From CBDFGN01 sp965247065 (GTDB taxonomy: Bacteria; Bacteroidota; Bacteroidia; Cytophagales; Cyclobacteriaceae), in the NCBI GenBank assembly GCA_965247065.1, contig CBDFGN010000006.1, positions 1,240,001 through 1,304,000 on the forward strand: a stretch of 64,000 nt of DNA, in the 5' to 3' direction. The notes under the pieces were generated by a model that was given only the letters and a program-made list of their open reading frames with translations, had not been told where the DNA came from and made no database searches. The position numbers were made by a program, and so were the translations under genes. Each line of letters opens with the position of its first letter. The stretch's first letter is position 1. Below, piece after piece: positions 35,302-44,950 of the stretch.

Positions 35302-36618
35302 ATGAAAATTGTAAAAAACTCACGCCGAGGTTTCATGAAGAAAATGGGAGGGCTGGGAGCTGGTGTCCTAACAGGTTTCGGCGCATTGGCTAAATTCCCC
35401 CCTGCACAAGTTGGCAATGTTAGGTCCCTGGACTCATTTCGGGCTCAGTATATGGGAGATTTTGCCGCTCCCAAGCTCGAGACCGTGCGATGCGCATTTA
35501 TCGGTGTTGGGGCGAGAGGATCGGGCCATGCTACCCAAATCGCGGAGATTGAGGGAACAGAAATCGTGGCGATTAGTGACTTATATACAGATCTGGCCAG
35601 TAAAGCAGCTGACAATTGTCGTGGGAAAGGTAAAGGAGAACGCCACCAGAAAATCCATCTTTTTTGCGATTCCGGGGATGAATGGAAAAAAATGCTCGAA
35701 GAGGCTAAGCCCGACGCCGTTTTTATCTCAACCCCTTGGAGAATGCATGCTCCCATGGCCATTGAAGCAATGAACCAGGGTGCACACGCCTTTGTCGAGG
35801 TGCCTTTGGCGGTGACCATCGAAGAGCTATGGGAAATCGTTGAAACCTCAGAGAAAACGGGAAGGCACTGCATGATGATGGAGAATGTGAATTATGGCCG
35901 TGATGAACTCTTGTTTCTAAATATGTGTCGACCAGGAGTTATTGGCGAATTGCTTCATGCCGAGGCCGCCTACATACATGACCTGCGAGGACAAATGGAT
36001 GACGTTGAACGTGGAACGGGTTCCTGGCGAACTTATCATTACGCAGAGCGAAACGGCAATCTATACCCGACCCACGGGCTAGGGCCAGTGGCGCAATATA
36101 TGAATCTGGCCCGTGGGGAAGATAATTTTGCACGGTTGGTTTCATTTTCCTCCCCAGCCAGGGGACGGAAGGCCTACACCAAGGGGACCTTTGACCCACG
36201 GCACAAATGGAATCAATTGGATTTCAAGGGAGGAGATATGAACACCTCCATTATCAGAACTTTGGTCGGCAGAACGATTATGGTCCAATGGGACGAAACC
36301 AGTCCCCGGCCATATACCCGGCATAACCTGATCCAAGGAACCAAAGGAACGCTCGCTGGTTTTCCTACCAGAATTGCTCTCGAGGGAGGAGTCACGGGTG
36401 CAACCGAGAATCATCATGAATGGGTCCAGGGAGAACAGTTGGAGGCCATTTATGAGCAATACGACCATCCTCTATACACGCGGATAGGGGCGCTGGCCAA
36501 AAAGATGGGAGGCCACGGAGGGATGGATTTCATAATGCGTTACAGGATCATAGAGTGCCTGCGCGAAGGGATGCCGCTAGTCAAAATGTATATGAGGGTA
36601 GTTTCTGGAGCGCGGTAG
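35302..36618 (+). CDS. Exported GH109-type Gfo/Idh/MocA protein (alpha-N-acetylgalactosaminidase-like)
   Basis: 438 residues from ATG 35302; an upstream GTG at 35242 would bury the twin-arginine signal NSRRGFMKKMGGLGAG. The NAD-binding domain reads AFIGVGARGSGHATQIAEIE and PDAVFISTPWRMHAPMAIEA. MMENVNYGRDELLFLNMCRP and GNLYPTHGLGPVAQYMNLAR are hallmarks of glycosidase family 109, which cleaves alpha-N-acetylgalactosamine through an NAD-assisted elimination mechanism. Tat export fits cofactor-loaded folding in the cytoplasm. Activity is inferred from family. Confidence 0.9.
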   Translation: MKIVKNSRRGFMKKMGGLGAGVLTGFGALAKFPPAQVGNVRSLDSFRAQYMGDFAAPKLETVRCAFIGVGARGSGHATQIAEIEGTEIVAISDLYTDLASKAADNCRGKGKGERHQKIHLFCDSGDEWKKMLEEAKPDAVFISTPWRMHAPMAIEAMNQGAHAFVEVPLAVTIEELWEIVETSEKTGRHCMMMENVNYGRDELLFLNMCRPGVIGELLHAEAAYIHDLRGQMDDVERGTGSWRTYHYAERNGNLYPTHGLGPVAQYMNLARGEDNFARLVSFSSPARGRKAYTKGTFDPRHKWNQLDFKGGDMNTSIIRTLVGRTIMVQWDETSPRPYTRHNLIQGTKGTLAGFPTRIALEGGVTGATENHHEWVQGEQLEAIYEQYDHPLYTRIGALAKKMGGHGGMDFIMRYRIIECLREGMPLVKMYMRVVSGAR

Positions 36619-36768
36619 GTCCTCTGAGCGAGGCTTCAGTGGCCAAAGAGGGCGCGCCCCAGGACTTCCCCGACTTCACCAGGGGTCAATGGAAGCAAAC
36701 TCAGTCACTGGAAGTAGTGTTGTGATGCTGGGTAGGTGGCGGCTGTTCCGTTGCAATTCCGTTAGAGC

Positions 36769-37863
36769 ATGACCGGCGCATCGGACAGAATTTTTTCAAT
36801 TGACGTTTTCCGTGGAATTACGATGTTTCTCCTTATCGGTGAGTTCACGGGTCTGTATTCCCTGCTGACCGACGAATTCCTTGACGGAAGTTTGATCGCT
36901 GCAATTGGATGTCAGTTTCATCATCACCCGTGGAACGGCCTGCGATTTTGGGACCTGATACAGCCATTCTTTATGTTCATCGTAGGCTTATCCTTGCCCT
37001 TCGCGGTCAAGAGCCGTTTGGGAAGAGAACAGAGTTCAAAGCAGATTCTAAGGCACATAATTCTCAGATCTTTGATCATGATGATAATGGGCTGGGGCTT
37101 GTATTGCATCGGGCCCGGGAAGATCACTTTTCGATTCCAGAACGTTTTGGCGCAAATATCTTTTACCTACCTGGTGGCTTACCTTATCATGCACCGTTCG
37201 TTCAACTTCCAGGTCGGATTTTCAGTCGTTCTTCTGCTTCTTACCGAGGCCTTATACAGATTTTGCTCTATCGAAGGTTTTGACCAGGCCTTTGTGGCTA
37301 ATAAGGACTTTGGTACCTGGCTCGACCTTCAGTATGGAGGGGCCGATCTGGAGGGCCACTGGGTTTCGGTCAATGCTCTTCCTACGGCAGCACATACTAT
37401 CTGGGGGGTGCTGGTGGGTCAACTCCTTATGCGCGATCGTCCCCAGGTCTGGAAGCTGCGTCAACTTGTCCTAGCAGGAGTGATTTTAGTGGTGCTTGGA
37501 TATTTGATGGATCCTCTAACTCCTGTTATTAAAAGGATTTCAACCTCTTCTTTTGTTATTGCTACAGGTGGCTGGTCAATCCTGGCGATTGCGGTTCTTT
37601 ACTGGGTTGTTGACCTAAGGAAATGGTCTAATCACTGGGCTTTGTTTTTCGCGATCATAAGCATGAACTCCCTTTTTATATACCTATTTGCTCACCTTGG
37701 TGGTGGGCAATTTGTTGAAAACATTCTGCATCCTTTTTCCTACGCGCTATTTGGTTGGACTGGAGACTTGAATGCTGGCATTATCACCAGTATTTTAGTC
37801 TGGGGAGCTTTGTGGAGCGTATGTTTCTGGATGTATAAAAGAAAAATCTTTATCAAGATATGA
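36769..37863 (+). CDS. DUF5009/COG4299 heparan-alpha-glucosaminide acetyltransferase-like membrane protein
   Basis: 364 residues with about ten transmembrane helices. The family opening SIDVFRGITMFLLIGEF and the segment HHPWNGLRFWDLIQPFFMFI, then VGLSLPFAV, are diagnostic. These proteins resemble lysosomal HGSNAT and probably transfer acyl groups to sugars across the inner membrane; the His near residue 44-47 fits the acetyl-accepting residue. Located 150 bases after the GH109-type gene, hinting at amino-sugar metabolism. Confidence 0.87.
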   Translation: MTGASDRIFSIDVFRGITMFLLIGEFTGLYSLLTDEFLDGSLIAAIGCQFHHHPWNGLRFWDLIQPFFMFIVGLSLPFAVKSRLGREQSSKQILRHIILRSLIMMIMGWGLYCIGPGKITFRFQNVLAQISFTYLVAYLIMHRSFNFQVGFSVVLLLLTEALYRFCSIEGFDQAFVANKDFGTWLDLQYGGADLEGHWVSVNALPTAAHTIWGVLVGQLLMRDRPQVWKLRQLVLAGVILVVLGYLMDPLTPVIKRISTSSFVIATGGWSILAIAVLYWVVDLRKWSNHWALFFAIISMNSLFIYLFAHLGGGQFVENILHPFSYALFGWTGDLNAGIITSILVWGALWSVCFWMYKRKIFIKI

Positions 37864-38133
37864 ACCCGATCCTCTGGGATCCTGCTGGATTACTAGAATC
37901 TCTGCCAAAGCGTCATTCATTTGATCGAATAAGAGACTTAACGTTTCCACAGTCCTATCCTATTTATTAAAGCAGAAAGATCCGCCAGGGGCGTGACAAT
38001 ATGTGTCAATAACAAAAACACCCTCTCTTCCGACGGCTCTGATAGTGAAGGATCTTAGAAACCAATTAGAGTGAATTCCTTAGGCCTTCTAACAAAAAGG
38101 GTATATTTCCAGTGAAGACCCACGATCAAATTA

Positions 38134-38898
38134 ATGCTCCCTCTCCTTATTGACCTGGACGGCGTGCTCAGGCTGGGTAACAAACTGGCTCCAGGGGCAG
38201 CGCAATTTCTGCAATTCGTTCAAAAGGAGAGGGTTCATGCTTGTATCCTAAGCAATACTACCAAACTCCCGGCGGAAGGAATTCGGAAATTCTTTGAATC
38301 AAACAGAATCAAATTGGACCTCGCCGTTGTTACCGCCCTGGACTCTGCTATTGACTACGCCCAAAAGTTCAATTCGATCGAGGTTTACGTCCATCCCGAC
38401 GCCGTTCCGTTCTTCGCATCACTGCCCCGTTCTAAAAATCCCGAGGCGGTGATAATTGGCGATATGGGAACGGATTGGTCGTACGATATTCTAAACCGGG
38501 TATTTCGACAGATAATGGAAGGCGCTGAAATTGTGGCGATGCAAATGAACCGTTTCTGGCAGGATGGTGATGGACTAGCTTTGGATGCCGGATCGTTTAT
38601 CACCGGATTAGAATACGCAACGTCCAGGTCCAGCACATTAGTTGGAAAACCATCTCCTGTTTTTTTCCGACGTGGCCTGACCCTTGCCGGGGAACAGGAA
38701 AAGAAGAAGTTCATTATGTTGGGAGATGACCTTAAAGCTGATATTTACGCAGCCCAGCAAATAGGCGGGCAGGGAGTGTTGATCCTGACCGGCAAAACCA
38801 CCCAAACGCAATTGGAACTGTCCGCAGTAAAACCGGATTTTGTAGTCAGGGACCTGTTGGAGATGATTGCGCTACTGGGGCGACTGGATGAAATTTGA
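38134..38898 (+). CDS. HAD-superfamily hydrolase, NagD-like (subfamily IIA)
   Basis: 254-residue phosphatase. Motif I is LLIDLDGVLRLG (nucleophile Asp), motif II ACILSNTTK, a Lys in LVGKPSPVFF and motif IV FIMLGDDLKADIYAAQQIGG. Order and spacing match subfamily IIA (NagD/LHPP-like). Cytoplasmic. Preferred substrate not evident. Confidence 0.9.
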   Translation: MLPLLIDLDGVLRLGNKLAPGAAQFLQFVQKERVHACILSNTTKLPAEGIRKFFESNRIKLDLAVVTALDSAIDYAQKFNSIEVYVHPDAVPFFASLPRSKNPEAVIIGDMGTDWSYDILNRVFRQIMEGAEIVAMQMNRFWQDGDGLALDAGSFITGLEYATSRSSTLVGKPSPVFFRRGLTLAGEQEKKKFIMLGDDLKADIYAAQQIGGQGVLILTGKTTQTQLELSAVKPDFVVRDLLEMIALLGRLDEI

Positions 38899-38984
38899 AT
38901 TATCAGCAATCACCAACAAACAATAGAGTTTAAATTCAATACCTTGAATTTAAACCTGAGTTGTTCAGCCGAGCTCACAAACGA

Positions 38985-39125
38985 AGATCAAATCCCTGGT
39001 ACTAATCTACAATCCGTCGGTCCACACTCTCCAATCCGCCAATCCTATGCTTAATCCCAATCGTAATCCTAACCTGTAATCTCCAAAGCTTATCTGATAT
39101 TCTATAATCCGTAATCCTTAATTAT
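38985..39125. repeat. Degenerate AATCC-type short repeat
   Basis: The intergenic DNA is dominated by imperfect copies of AATCC/TAATCC spaced 6-12 bases apart (for example TACAATCCGT, CCAATCCGCCAATCC, TAATCCGTAATCC). No reading frame or hairpin explains it. Comparable low-complexity blocks lie at 15235, 50866, 61620 and 63526. Confidence 0.6.
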
Positions 39126-39130
39126 TATCC

Positions 39131-39571
39131 CTATTCTTCGCCTCCGGCAACAGCCGGTTCCACCTTTTTCCTCCAGGCTCCCAGGATGAATCCTGACAGG
39201 GTCATGGCCGTCATACTAAATCCACCGGTAATCCAGGACAAGGCGTAGGGGTTTTGAGCGAACAGGTTGCCAGTTATTACGGACAAGAATACAAACGAAA
39301 AGCTTATCAAAAGACCCAAACCAGCGCCGTGAACTCCTGAAGCCACACCTAGCTTGCCGAACAGCCAAGCCAGTACGTAAAGGGGAACGACTGTAGAGAA
39401 AAGGTTGGTGACCCAGGTGCCGGTGCCGGGTGGATTTGCATCCACTGCGGCCTGGTCAAGGCCTACCATGGCCATCCAGGATTCTCCAAAGATCGGTCCG
39501 TACCACAAGAATCCGAGCCCGGTTAACAAGACCACCGAAACCCAAACGGCTGCGTGATTGATTTTTTCCAT
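39131..39571 (-). CDS. DUF1761-family membrane protein
   Basis: 146 residues with four hydrophobic helices. INHAAVWVSVVLLTGLGFLW, YGPIFGESWM and the C-terminal WITGGFSMTAMTLSGFILGA match DUF1761 proteins, small inner-membrane proteins of unknown function. Start ATG 39569-39571. No operon partner intact nearby. Confidence 0.87.
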   Translation of the reverse strand: MEKINHAAVWVSVVLLTGLGFLWYGPIFGESWMAMVGLDQAAVDANPPGTGTWVTNLFSTVVPLYVLAWLFGKLGVASGVHGAGLGLLISFSFVFLSVITGNLFAQNPYALSWITGGFSMTAMTLSGFILGAWRKKVEPAVAGGEE

Positions 39572-39934
39572 GATAGTTTTAGTTGGTAAGTATCCCTAAT
39601 ATAGGGCTTTGCGGAATTTGAATCAAAAGCGGCGATATCGTAACCTAATCGGACATAGCTAGGATGAAAACTAATTTTCCAACTTCCGGAGAGCTGACTC
39701 ACATATTGATTCGTCAATTATCTTCAGACCGTTAAGAGTTTTTACAGTCCCTGGGGTCCAGGCCGGTCCGGTGGGAATGTTTTATCACCTCGCTCGAGTT
39801 TAACCCATATTTGATTAAATAGTCCAAAAAGCGTTCCACGGTACCAATTGTTCCACAAGCCGCTGCCTGTTTGCTCTCACCCGAGGCTTGGAAAGGGACC
39901 AGGTGCTAATTAGATTTTCGTAATTTCACCCGGG
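39572..39934. other. 363-bp gap between divergent genes
   Basis: Holds upstream DNA for the DUF1761 and MFS genes and one coding-like fragment without a start (39732-39905, listed separately). No RNA gene or clear operator seen. Confidence 0.4.
39732..39905 (-). pseudogene. Unknown C-terminal gene fragment, about 57 codons
   Basis: A minus-strand frame bounded by stops, without a proper start, reads LVPFQASGESKQAAACGTIG, TVERFLDYLIKYGLNSSEVI, KHSHRTGLD and then stops. Its amphipathic helical character looks like real protein, but no family is recognised. Probably the end of a gene lost by deletion. Confidence 0.3.
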
Positions 39935-41252
39935 ATGCATAACCAGGTTAAATCTGTACCCTTGCTTCCGATCCTTTCGGTAAACTTTATCGGCATGCTT
40001 GGCTATAGTATCGTGATGCCATTTCTGGTTTTCCTGGTGCAACGGTTTGGAGGAAATGAATTCATCTATGGACTACTGGGATCAATTTATCCGGCCTTCC
40101 AGTTCTTCGGGGCACCGCTCCTTGGCAAGTGGTCTGATACGTTTGGTCACCGCCACATACTACTAGTGAGTCAGGTGGGTACATTCGTCGCCTGGATAAT
40201 CTTCTTAATTGCCCTTTACCTACCCTTAAATTCGCTGATAGAAATGGATTCAAAATCTTTGGGAACCTTCGCGATTACTCTGCCTCTGGCATTCCTGTTC
40301 ATTGCGAGAGCCCTTGATGGGCTTACCGGAGGTAATGTATCTGTGGCCAATGCATATTTGTCGGACATCTCAAATGATGAGAATAGAAAGGCAAACTTTG
40401 GTAAAATGGCTATGTCATCCAGCCTCGGATTCATAATTGGGCCCACTCTGGCCGGCTTACTAGGGACCACCCAGTTCCAGGAGATCTTGCCGGTGATTGT
40501 GGCGGCGCTCATTTCATTGGCGGCTGTTTACCTTATATGGTTTCGTCTCCCAGAGTCGAAGACAAATCCGGTGGATCCCGGACTGCGAAAAGCATCGATC
40601 AGAAGAGTATTTAGTTACGAACAGAGAGAGTGCTACAAAATGAAAAAGTGCCAGGATCCTCGGCTCCCCTCAGTTTTTTCAATCCCCCACGTTCCTTTTA
40701 TGTTGGTCATCTACTTTCTGACCTTCCTGGGTTTCAGCTTCTTTTACGCCGCATTTCCCATGCATGCCTTGAAGGAATTGCAATGGAATTCCCTTCAGTT
40801 AGGAATCTTTTTTTCTTGCCTCAGCGGCATGATGATCCTGGTCCAGGGGCCGCTGTTAAGTCGCCTGGCTAAAAAGTTCTCCGAAACAACGCTTATATGG
40901 TCAGGCTGTATTCTGCTGGTAGCAAATTTTTCCATGATGTCCTTCGGCAACGATTTTATCATTTATGCGGCGGCCATTTTGTACGCTTTAGGCAACGGGT
41001 TAATGTGGCCCTCGTATCTGTCAATGCTCTCTAAACTAGGGGGCGACAAGCAGCAGGGTTCAGTACAGGGGACGGCCAACAGCGCCGGCAGCCTGGCCAG
41101 TATAGTAGGACTCGCTGGGTGGTTATTTTTACGGTCTGCTGGGTCCCCTAATATTCTTAGTGGCAGCCGGGGTCTTGGCAGTTATTTTTGTTATGTCCTT
41201 CAGGATGGATCAATTTGATTGGCAACTTTCGAGCCCAAGTCTGAAGAGTTGA
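39935..41252 (+). pseudogene. MFS transporter (TetA-like), frameshifted near C-terminus
   Basis: Twelve-helix major facilitator protein. Signatures include FGAPLLGKWSDTFGHRHILL (loop 2-3 motif), ALDGLTGGNVSVANAYLSDI and IIGPTLAGLLG. At 41117-41119 an extra G in GCTGGGTGG throws the last helix out of frame, giving a stop at 41218. In the next frame the expected ending GGYFYGLLGPLIFLVAAGVL is found, with the true stop at 41250-41252. Efflux or uptake of a small molecule is expected. The damage removes only helix 12, so partial function is possible. Confidence 0.85.
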
Positions 41253-41265
41253 GTCTTCAGGCTTT

Positions 41266-41362
41266 CAGTTTAGACCGCAGGTAATCCGCTGTGGAGCCCA
41301 CGTCCTTTTCATAGTCCATGCAATATTACCGGGCCGTCAAACCCTATCTGTTTTAATTGGCC
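41266..41362. repeat. Direct repeat copy 1 (3' end of TIM-barrel gene)
   Basis: From CAGTTTAGACCGCAGG to AATTGGCC, nearly identical to 41389-41487, with several substitutions (AATCC/AATTC, TGTGG/TGCGA) and a two-base gap (CATAG/CATCTAG). It duplicates the C-terminal coding end of the gene at 41380-42210 just beyond its stop. Confidence 0.9.
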
Positions 41363-41379
41363 CCAACTGGCGCCCGTCT

Positions 41380-42210
41380 TCAGACTGTCAGTTTAGACCG
41401 CAGGTAATTCGCTGCGAAGCCCACGTCCTTTTCATCTAGTCCATGCAATATTACCGGGCCGTCAAACCCTATCTGTTTTAATTGGCCTATGAAAAACTCA
41501 AAATCAATATCCCCATGACCTGCAGGTAGGACACGGCCCCGCAAGCTACGATCCTTAGCGTGCGCCACGACGACGTCGCCCGCCAACAATTCGCAAGCCT
41601 CACTGATTAAGTCTCTGATCTGATCCGGATGATCAACTTGCTCAAACAAATTCGCTGGGTCCAATATAATCCTAAGTCTGTCATTTCTGATCTGGTCCAG
41701 CAATCTACGGGCCGACGGGGCATCCTTCACTACATTGCCGTTTTCTGGCTCCACCCCAAGAATTACGTCTTTTTCCTCAGCGATGGACAACGCCCGGTCC
41801 ATTGTAATCATTAAATCCTTCCAAGCTGATTCACTGGAGTTTTCCGGATGCCATTTCCATTTATTCAAGGGATCTTTACTGCCGGTACACAAAGAGACCA
41901 TGTTTGTGCCCAGGATTGGAGCCGCGGCACACAGGGCATTAAGGGACTGTAGACCCTCTTCTCGTACATCCACTTCCGGATGGATCATATTAAAAGTCGA
42001 CGATAAGCCGATTATCTGGATATTATTTTCATCTGCTGCATGACGGGCCGCTTTAAGAGCTTCCTGAGGAATGTCCAGTGGCAATTCCGTTAATCCAGAG
42101 CAGACCATATTGTAATGCACCTGTGCGATGCCATGGGCGCTTACTTCTTCAAAGCACCATTGTACATCTTTGGCAGCAAAGGTTCTGCAAAATATCCCAA
42201 GGGTCATCAT
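41380..42210 (-). CDS. TIM-barrel sugar phosphate isomerase/epimerase
   Basis: 276-residue AP-endonuclease-2-like barrel, as in xylose/inosose isomerases. Metal-site region: DVILGVEPENGNVVKD (Glu), RLRIILDPANLFE (Asp), DVVVAHAKDRS (His) and RGRVLPAGHGDIDFEFFI. No signal peptide. Its ATG overlaps the stop of the upstream Gfo/Idh gene by four bases (42207-42210), so the pair is an operon, typical of sugar or inositol-type catabolism. Confidence 0.92.
   Translation of the reverse strand: MMTLGIFCRTFAAKDVQWCFEEVSAHGIAQVHYNMVCSGLTELPLDIPQEALKAARHAADENNIQIIGLSSTFNMIHPEVDVREEGLQSLNALCAAAPILGTNMVSLCTGSKDPLNKWKWHPENSSESAWKDLMITMDRALSIAEEKDVILGVEPENGNVVKDAPSARRLLDQIRNDRLRIILDPANLFEQVDHPDQIRDLISEACELLAGDVVVAHAKDRSLRGRVLPAGHGDIDFEFFIGQLKQIGFDGPVILHGLDEKDVGFAANYLRSKLTV
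41389..41487. repeat. Direct repeat copy 2, inside TIM-barrel gene
   Basis: The original copy: it encodes the last ~30 residues of the TIM-barrel enzyme. See copy 1 at 41266-41362. Confidence 0.9.
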
Positions 42211-43277
42211 AACGATCCGCTTACCTCGTCGAGGCGGACTCGCGTATGATTCCTGGCCGATTCAGCAATAGCAATCATGGCCCGGATCGATTCTATTCCC
42301 TGGTTGATGTCGGTTCCGGTTTGTTCCGTCCCCATCAGAATAGTGCTGGCAAAGGACTCCAGCTGAAGCTGAAAAAAGTGGGCCTTATTATCCAGTGGTT
42401 GATGGTAGGTCTTGCCCTTTTCGGAAAAGCACCGAACGTCGCTTACTTTGAAATACCATGGATTGTAGATCTTGCCCTGTGCGCTCCCGTATTCACCATA
42501 GACTTCGAACCCCTCGTGCCAGTCCATTCTTACGGCCACAGTCAGATCGAGATGACCGTTGCATCCGCTCGCAAATTCTGTATCCACAAACCAGCTGTGA
42601 ATCCCTTTGGATTCCACCAGCCGGGCGTTGACGCTAACAATCCCTCCGGCCAGGAAACGGGCGGTATCCACCAAATGACTCCCGTGAGCCATCATGTAGT
42701 AACGCTTCAGATCTGATTTAGGATCCTCCAACGGGGTTTTGGCCTCAGCACTCCTAAACGGGATCGGTTGAGTGCTATCGGTCATATCGTACCGCTGCGT
42801 GGAGTCACAATACCAGGCTTTGATGGCAATCATTTCACCCATTTCGTTGACAATGAATTCCCGGGCAAATCTGATGCCGGCGTCAAATCGCTTCATATGT
42901 CCGACTTGGAATATGAGCTCCGAGTCCTCGAGCAAATCCCGCAACTTTTGTGTTTGATCAAGGTCGGCTCCAAGTGGCTTCTCGACCAAAACGTGCTTTC
43001 CTGCTTCAATGGCCTGTGTTGAAGCATTGAGATGGAATGAGTCGGATACCGCAACGATAACGGCATCCAATTCACCATCATTTAGCATTTCCCGGTAGTC
43101 GGTATGAATGTTTTTCGAATCATAAAAGGCACCCATCTTATGGGCTAGCTCCGGAGCAGCATCACAAACACTGTGCAGTACCACATTCCTGGCCTTTCGA
43201 GCCGCTTCCAGATGGGCGAACTGAGCGATCGGCCCGCAGCCCAGAATTCCTAACTTCAGTTTTCGGCTATTATCCAT
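42207..43277 (-). CDS. Gfo/Idh/MocA-family oxidoreductase
   Basis: 356 residues. LKLGILGCGPIAQFAHLEAA is the NAD(P) motif, LDAVIVAVSDSFHLNASTQA and GKHVLVEKPLGADL the next strand and EKP motif, and YYMMAHGSHLVDTARFLAGG includes the catalytic-like His-x3-Asp. Cytoplasmic dehydrogenase of a sugar or cyclitol; with the TIM-barrel partner it suggests dehydrogenation followed by isomerisation or dehydration. Confidence 0.92.
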   Translation of the reverse strand: MDNSRKLKLGILGCGPIAQFAHLEAARKARNVVLHSVCDAAPELAHKMGAFYDSKNIHTDYREMLNDGELDAVIVAVSDSFHLNASTQAIEAGKHVLVEKPLGADLDQTQKLRDLLEDSELIFQVGHMKRFDAGIRFAREFIVNEMGEMIAIKAWYCDSTQRYDMTDSTQPIPFRSAEAKTPLEDPKSDLKRYYMMAHGSHLVDTARFLAGGIVSVNARLVESKGIHSWFVDTEFASGCNGHLDLTVAVRMDWHEGFEVYGEYGSAQGKIYNPWYFKVSDVRCFSEKGKTYHQPLDNKAHFFQLQLESFASTILMGTEQTGTDINQGIESIRAMIAIAESARNHTRVRLDEVSGSL

Positions 43278-43482
43278 ATATTAACAATGTGAGGAGCTTT
43301 TTCGGACTGTTAATTAAGGCAAGTTCAACGATACAAGCAATCACCTGGGGTATGTAATAGTTAATGCCGTTGCCCTTTGATCAACAAGATAGAAGCTATT
43401 TTTTCTTTTTGAAGTCTAAATTTTGAGTTTATCTAGCGGCATGGAACGATAGATTAACTTTCTACAAAAAACACTCGGTCCC

Positions 43483-44325
43483 ATGGAAAACAAAAAAAAA
43501 TCTTATCCGGCTTATCCATCATCTTGCTGCTTGGTCTCTATGGCTGCGGCGGCGACGACGGGCCTACTGCAACCCCTTTCCAGCCTTCGGTTTCCATTAC
43601 AGCGCAGACGGCATGGTTAGTGAAGGAGATGCGGCGGGCTCGGAATTCATTGTACATTTGAGCAAGGCAAATGAATCCGGGGCCCAGATCACGGTATCAT
43701 ACACCGTTACCGGATCGGCTCAAACGGGACAAGACTTCACAAGCTTACCGGGTTCGATTCAAATAGCGATAGGGAGCTTGCAGGCGGAATTGAGCTGGAG
43801 GTCATAGATGATATGGAGGATGAAGAAAGCGAGGATATAATTGTTACCCTCGACTCAAATGGGCTACCTGAGGGTGCTACCATCGGCAATCCTAATAGCG
43901 CTACGATTACGATCGCTGACAACGACGATACTCCACCAGCCGGCCTTCCTGACGTATTTATGAAATTTGAAGCCTCCATTCAAATAGAGATCGACGGCGA
44001 ATTTGTCGTTTTGGAGGCCGAAGGAGTTCCCAACCATCCCAGTCCCTACTGGGAAATGGGAAACTCCTTGTTTGAAGAAAATACCGATTCCGAATTCGAG
44101 CAAAACCCACACAGTATTGAGGTACAAGATTGGGTATTCAGAATCCCGTTAAATCCCGGCCTTGACAACGATCACCAAGCTACCCCGGGTGGACCGATTG
44201 GGATCAGCATAAATGGCGTCCCTTTTTTCAATCAGTTTGCTGCCATGAACTCCCTCCTGGACGACGAAACGCTTTCGTTTGATCAGTACAACGGACACCC
44301 GCAGCCAGATTATCCTGATTTCTAG
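43483..44325 (+). pseudogene. Calx-beta/YHYH lipoprotein, three frameshifts and truncated
   Basis: ATG 43483 runs into a nine-A tract (43492-43500); one more A would give a proper lipoprotein signal (LSGLSIILLLGLYGCGGDDG). A second shift near 43612 leads into a Calx-beta domain (MVSEGDAAGSEFIVHLSKAN, ITVSYTVTGSAQTGQDFTSL). A third shift near 43784 restores GIELEVIDDMEDEESEDIIV and LPEGATIGNPNSATITIADN. The C-terminal part matches YHYH-type proteins (GVPFFNQFAAMNSLLDDETL, FDQYNGHPQP) but stops right where the YHYH motif should come. All three shifts need one added base. Confidence 0.78.
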
Positions 44326-44950
44326 CGCTTTAAACTTTATCTTTTGCAGTAAAACTTCAGAGATAGGGCACAAAGTAAAGTCGCTGCCTTTTTATAATTC
44401 CGCCGAATTCACCCCGGAGTGGATACCAGAGAGCTCCGATTCCTACCGGGCCATTCATGAAATTGCCAGGTTTACATTTATAAATCAGAACGGAGAAACG
44501 GTCAACAATGAAACCCTGGCTGGTAAGATCTACGTGGCCGATTTTTTCTTTACCGTTTGTCCAGGCCTTTGTCCCAAGCTAACCTCCAGTATGAGCAAGC
44601 TGCAGGAGGAATTTCAAAAGGATGACGACATCTTGTTGGTATCCCACACGATAATGCCCTGGGTAGACTCGGTTGAAGTTTTACATGACTTCGGAGTTCG
44701 CATGGGAATAGATCCCAATAAATGGTTACTGTTAACCGGGGATCAGGCGGAGATCTATAGTTTGGCCCGGAAGTCATATTTTGCCGAGTTAAATCCCGGG
44801 ATAAGCAAGGCTCCTGACGAGTTTATTCATACCGAAAACTTCATCCTGGTAGATGGACTGGGTTGAATCCGCGGTATTTACAATGGAACGCTTAGATTAG
44901 AGATCAAGCGAATCGTAGAGGATATTAGATTATTGAAAGAAACGGGGTGA
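44279..44950 (+). pseudogene. SCO1/SenC-family copper chaperone, N-terminus replaced and nonsense codon
   Basis: Thioredoxin-fold copper protein for cytochrome oxidase assembly. The motif FFFTVCPGLCPKLTSSM carries the Cys pair, and a downstream His is at DEFIHTENFILVD. Reliable similarity starts near 44318 in the remains of a lipoprotein signal (ILISSALNFIFC); bases before it belong to the YHYH gene. TGA at 44864-44866 interrupts the expected DGLG-R-IRGIYNGTLRLEI; a CGA codon there would restore a frame ending at 44948-44950. YHYH and SCO genes are often neighbours, so a deletion seems to have joined them. Confidence 0.78.

Noticed and set aside
41266..41487. Two repeat copies as a possible CRISPR or attachment site
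   Set aside because: Only two long, diverged copies, one of them coding; no spacer structure, cas genes or integrase.
43483..44325. Phase variation at the nine-A tract of the Calx-beta lipoprotein gene
   Set aside because: Attractive at first, but two further shifts and a truncated C-terminus mean the gene would stay broken whatever the tract length.
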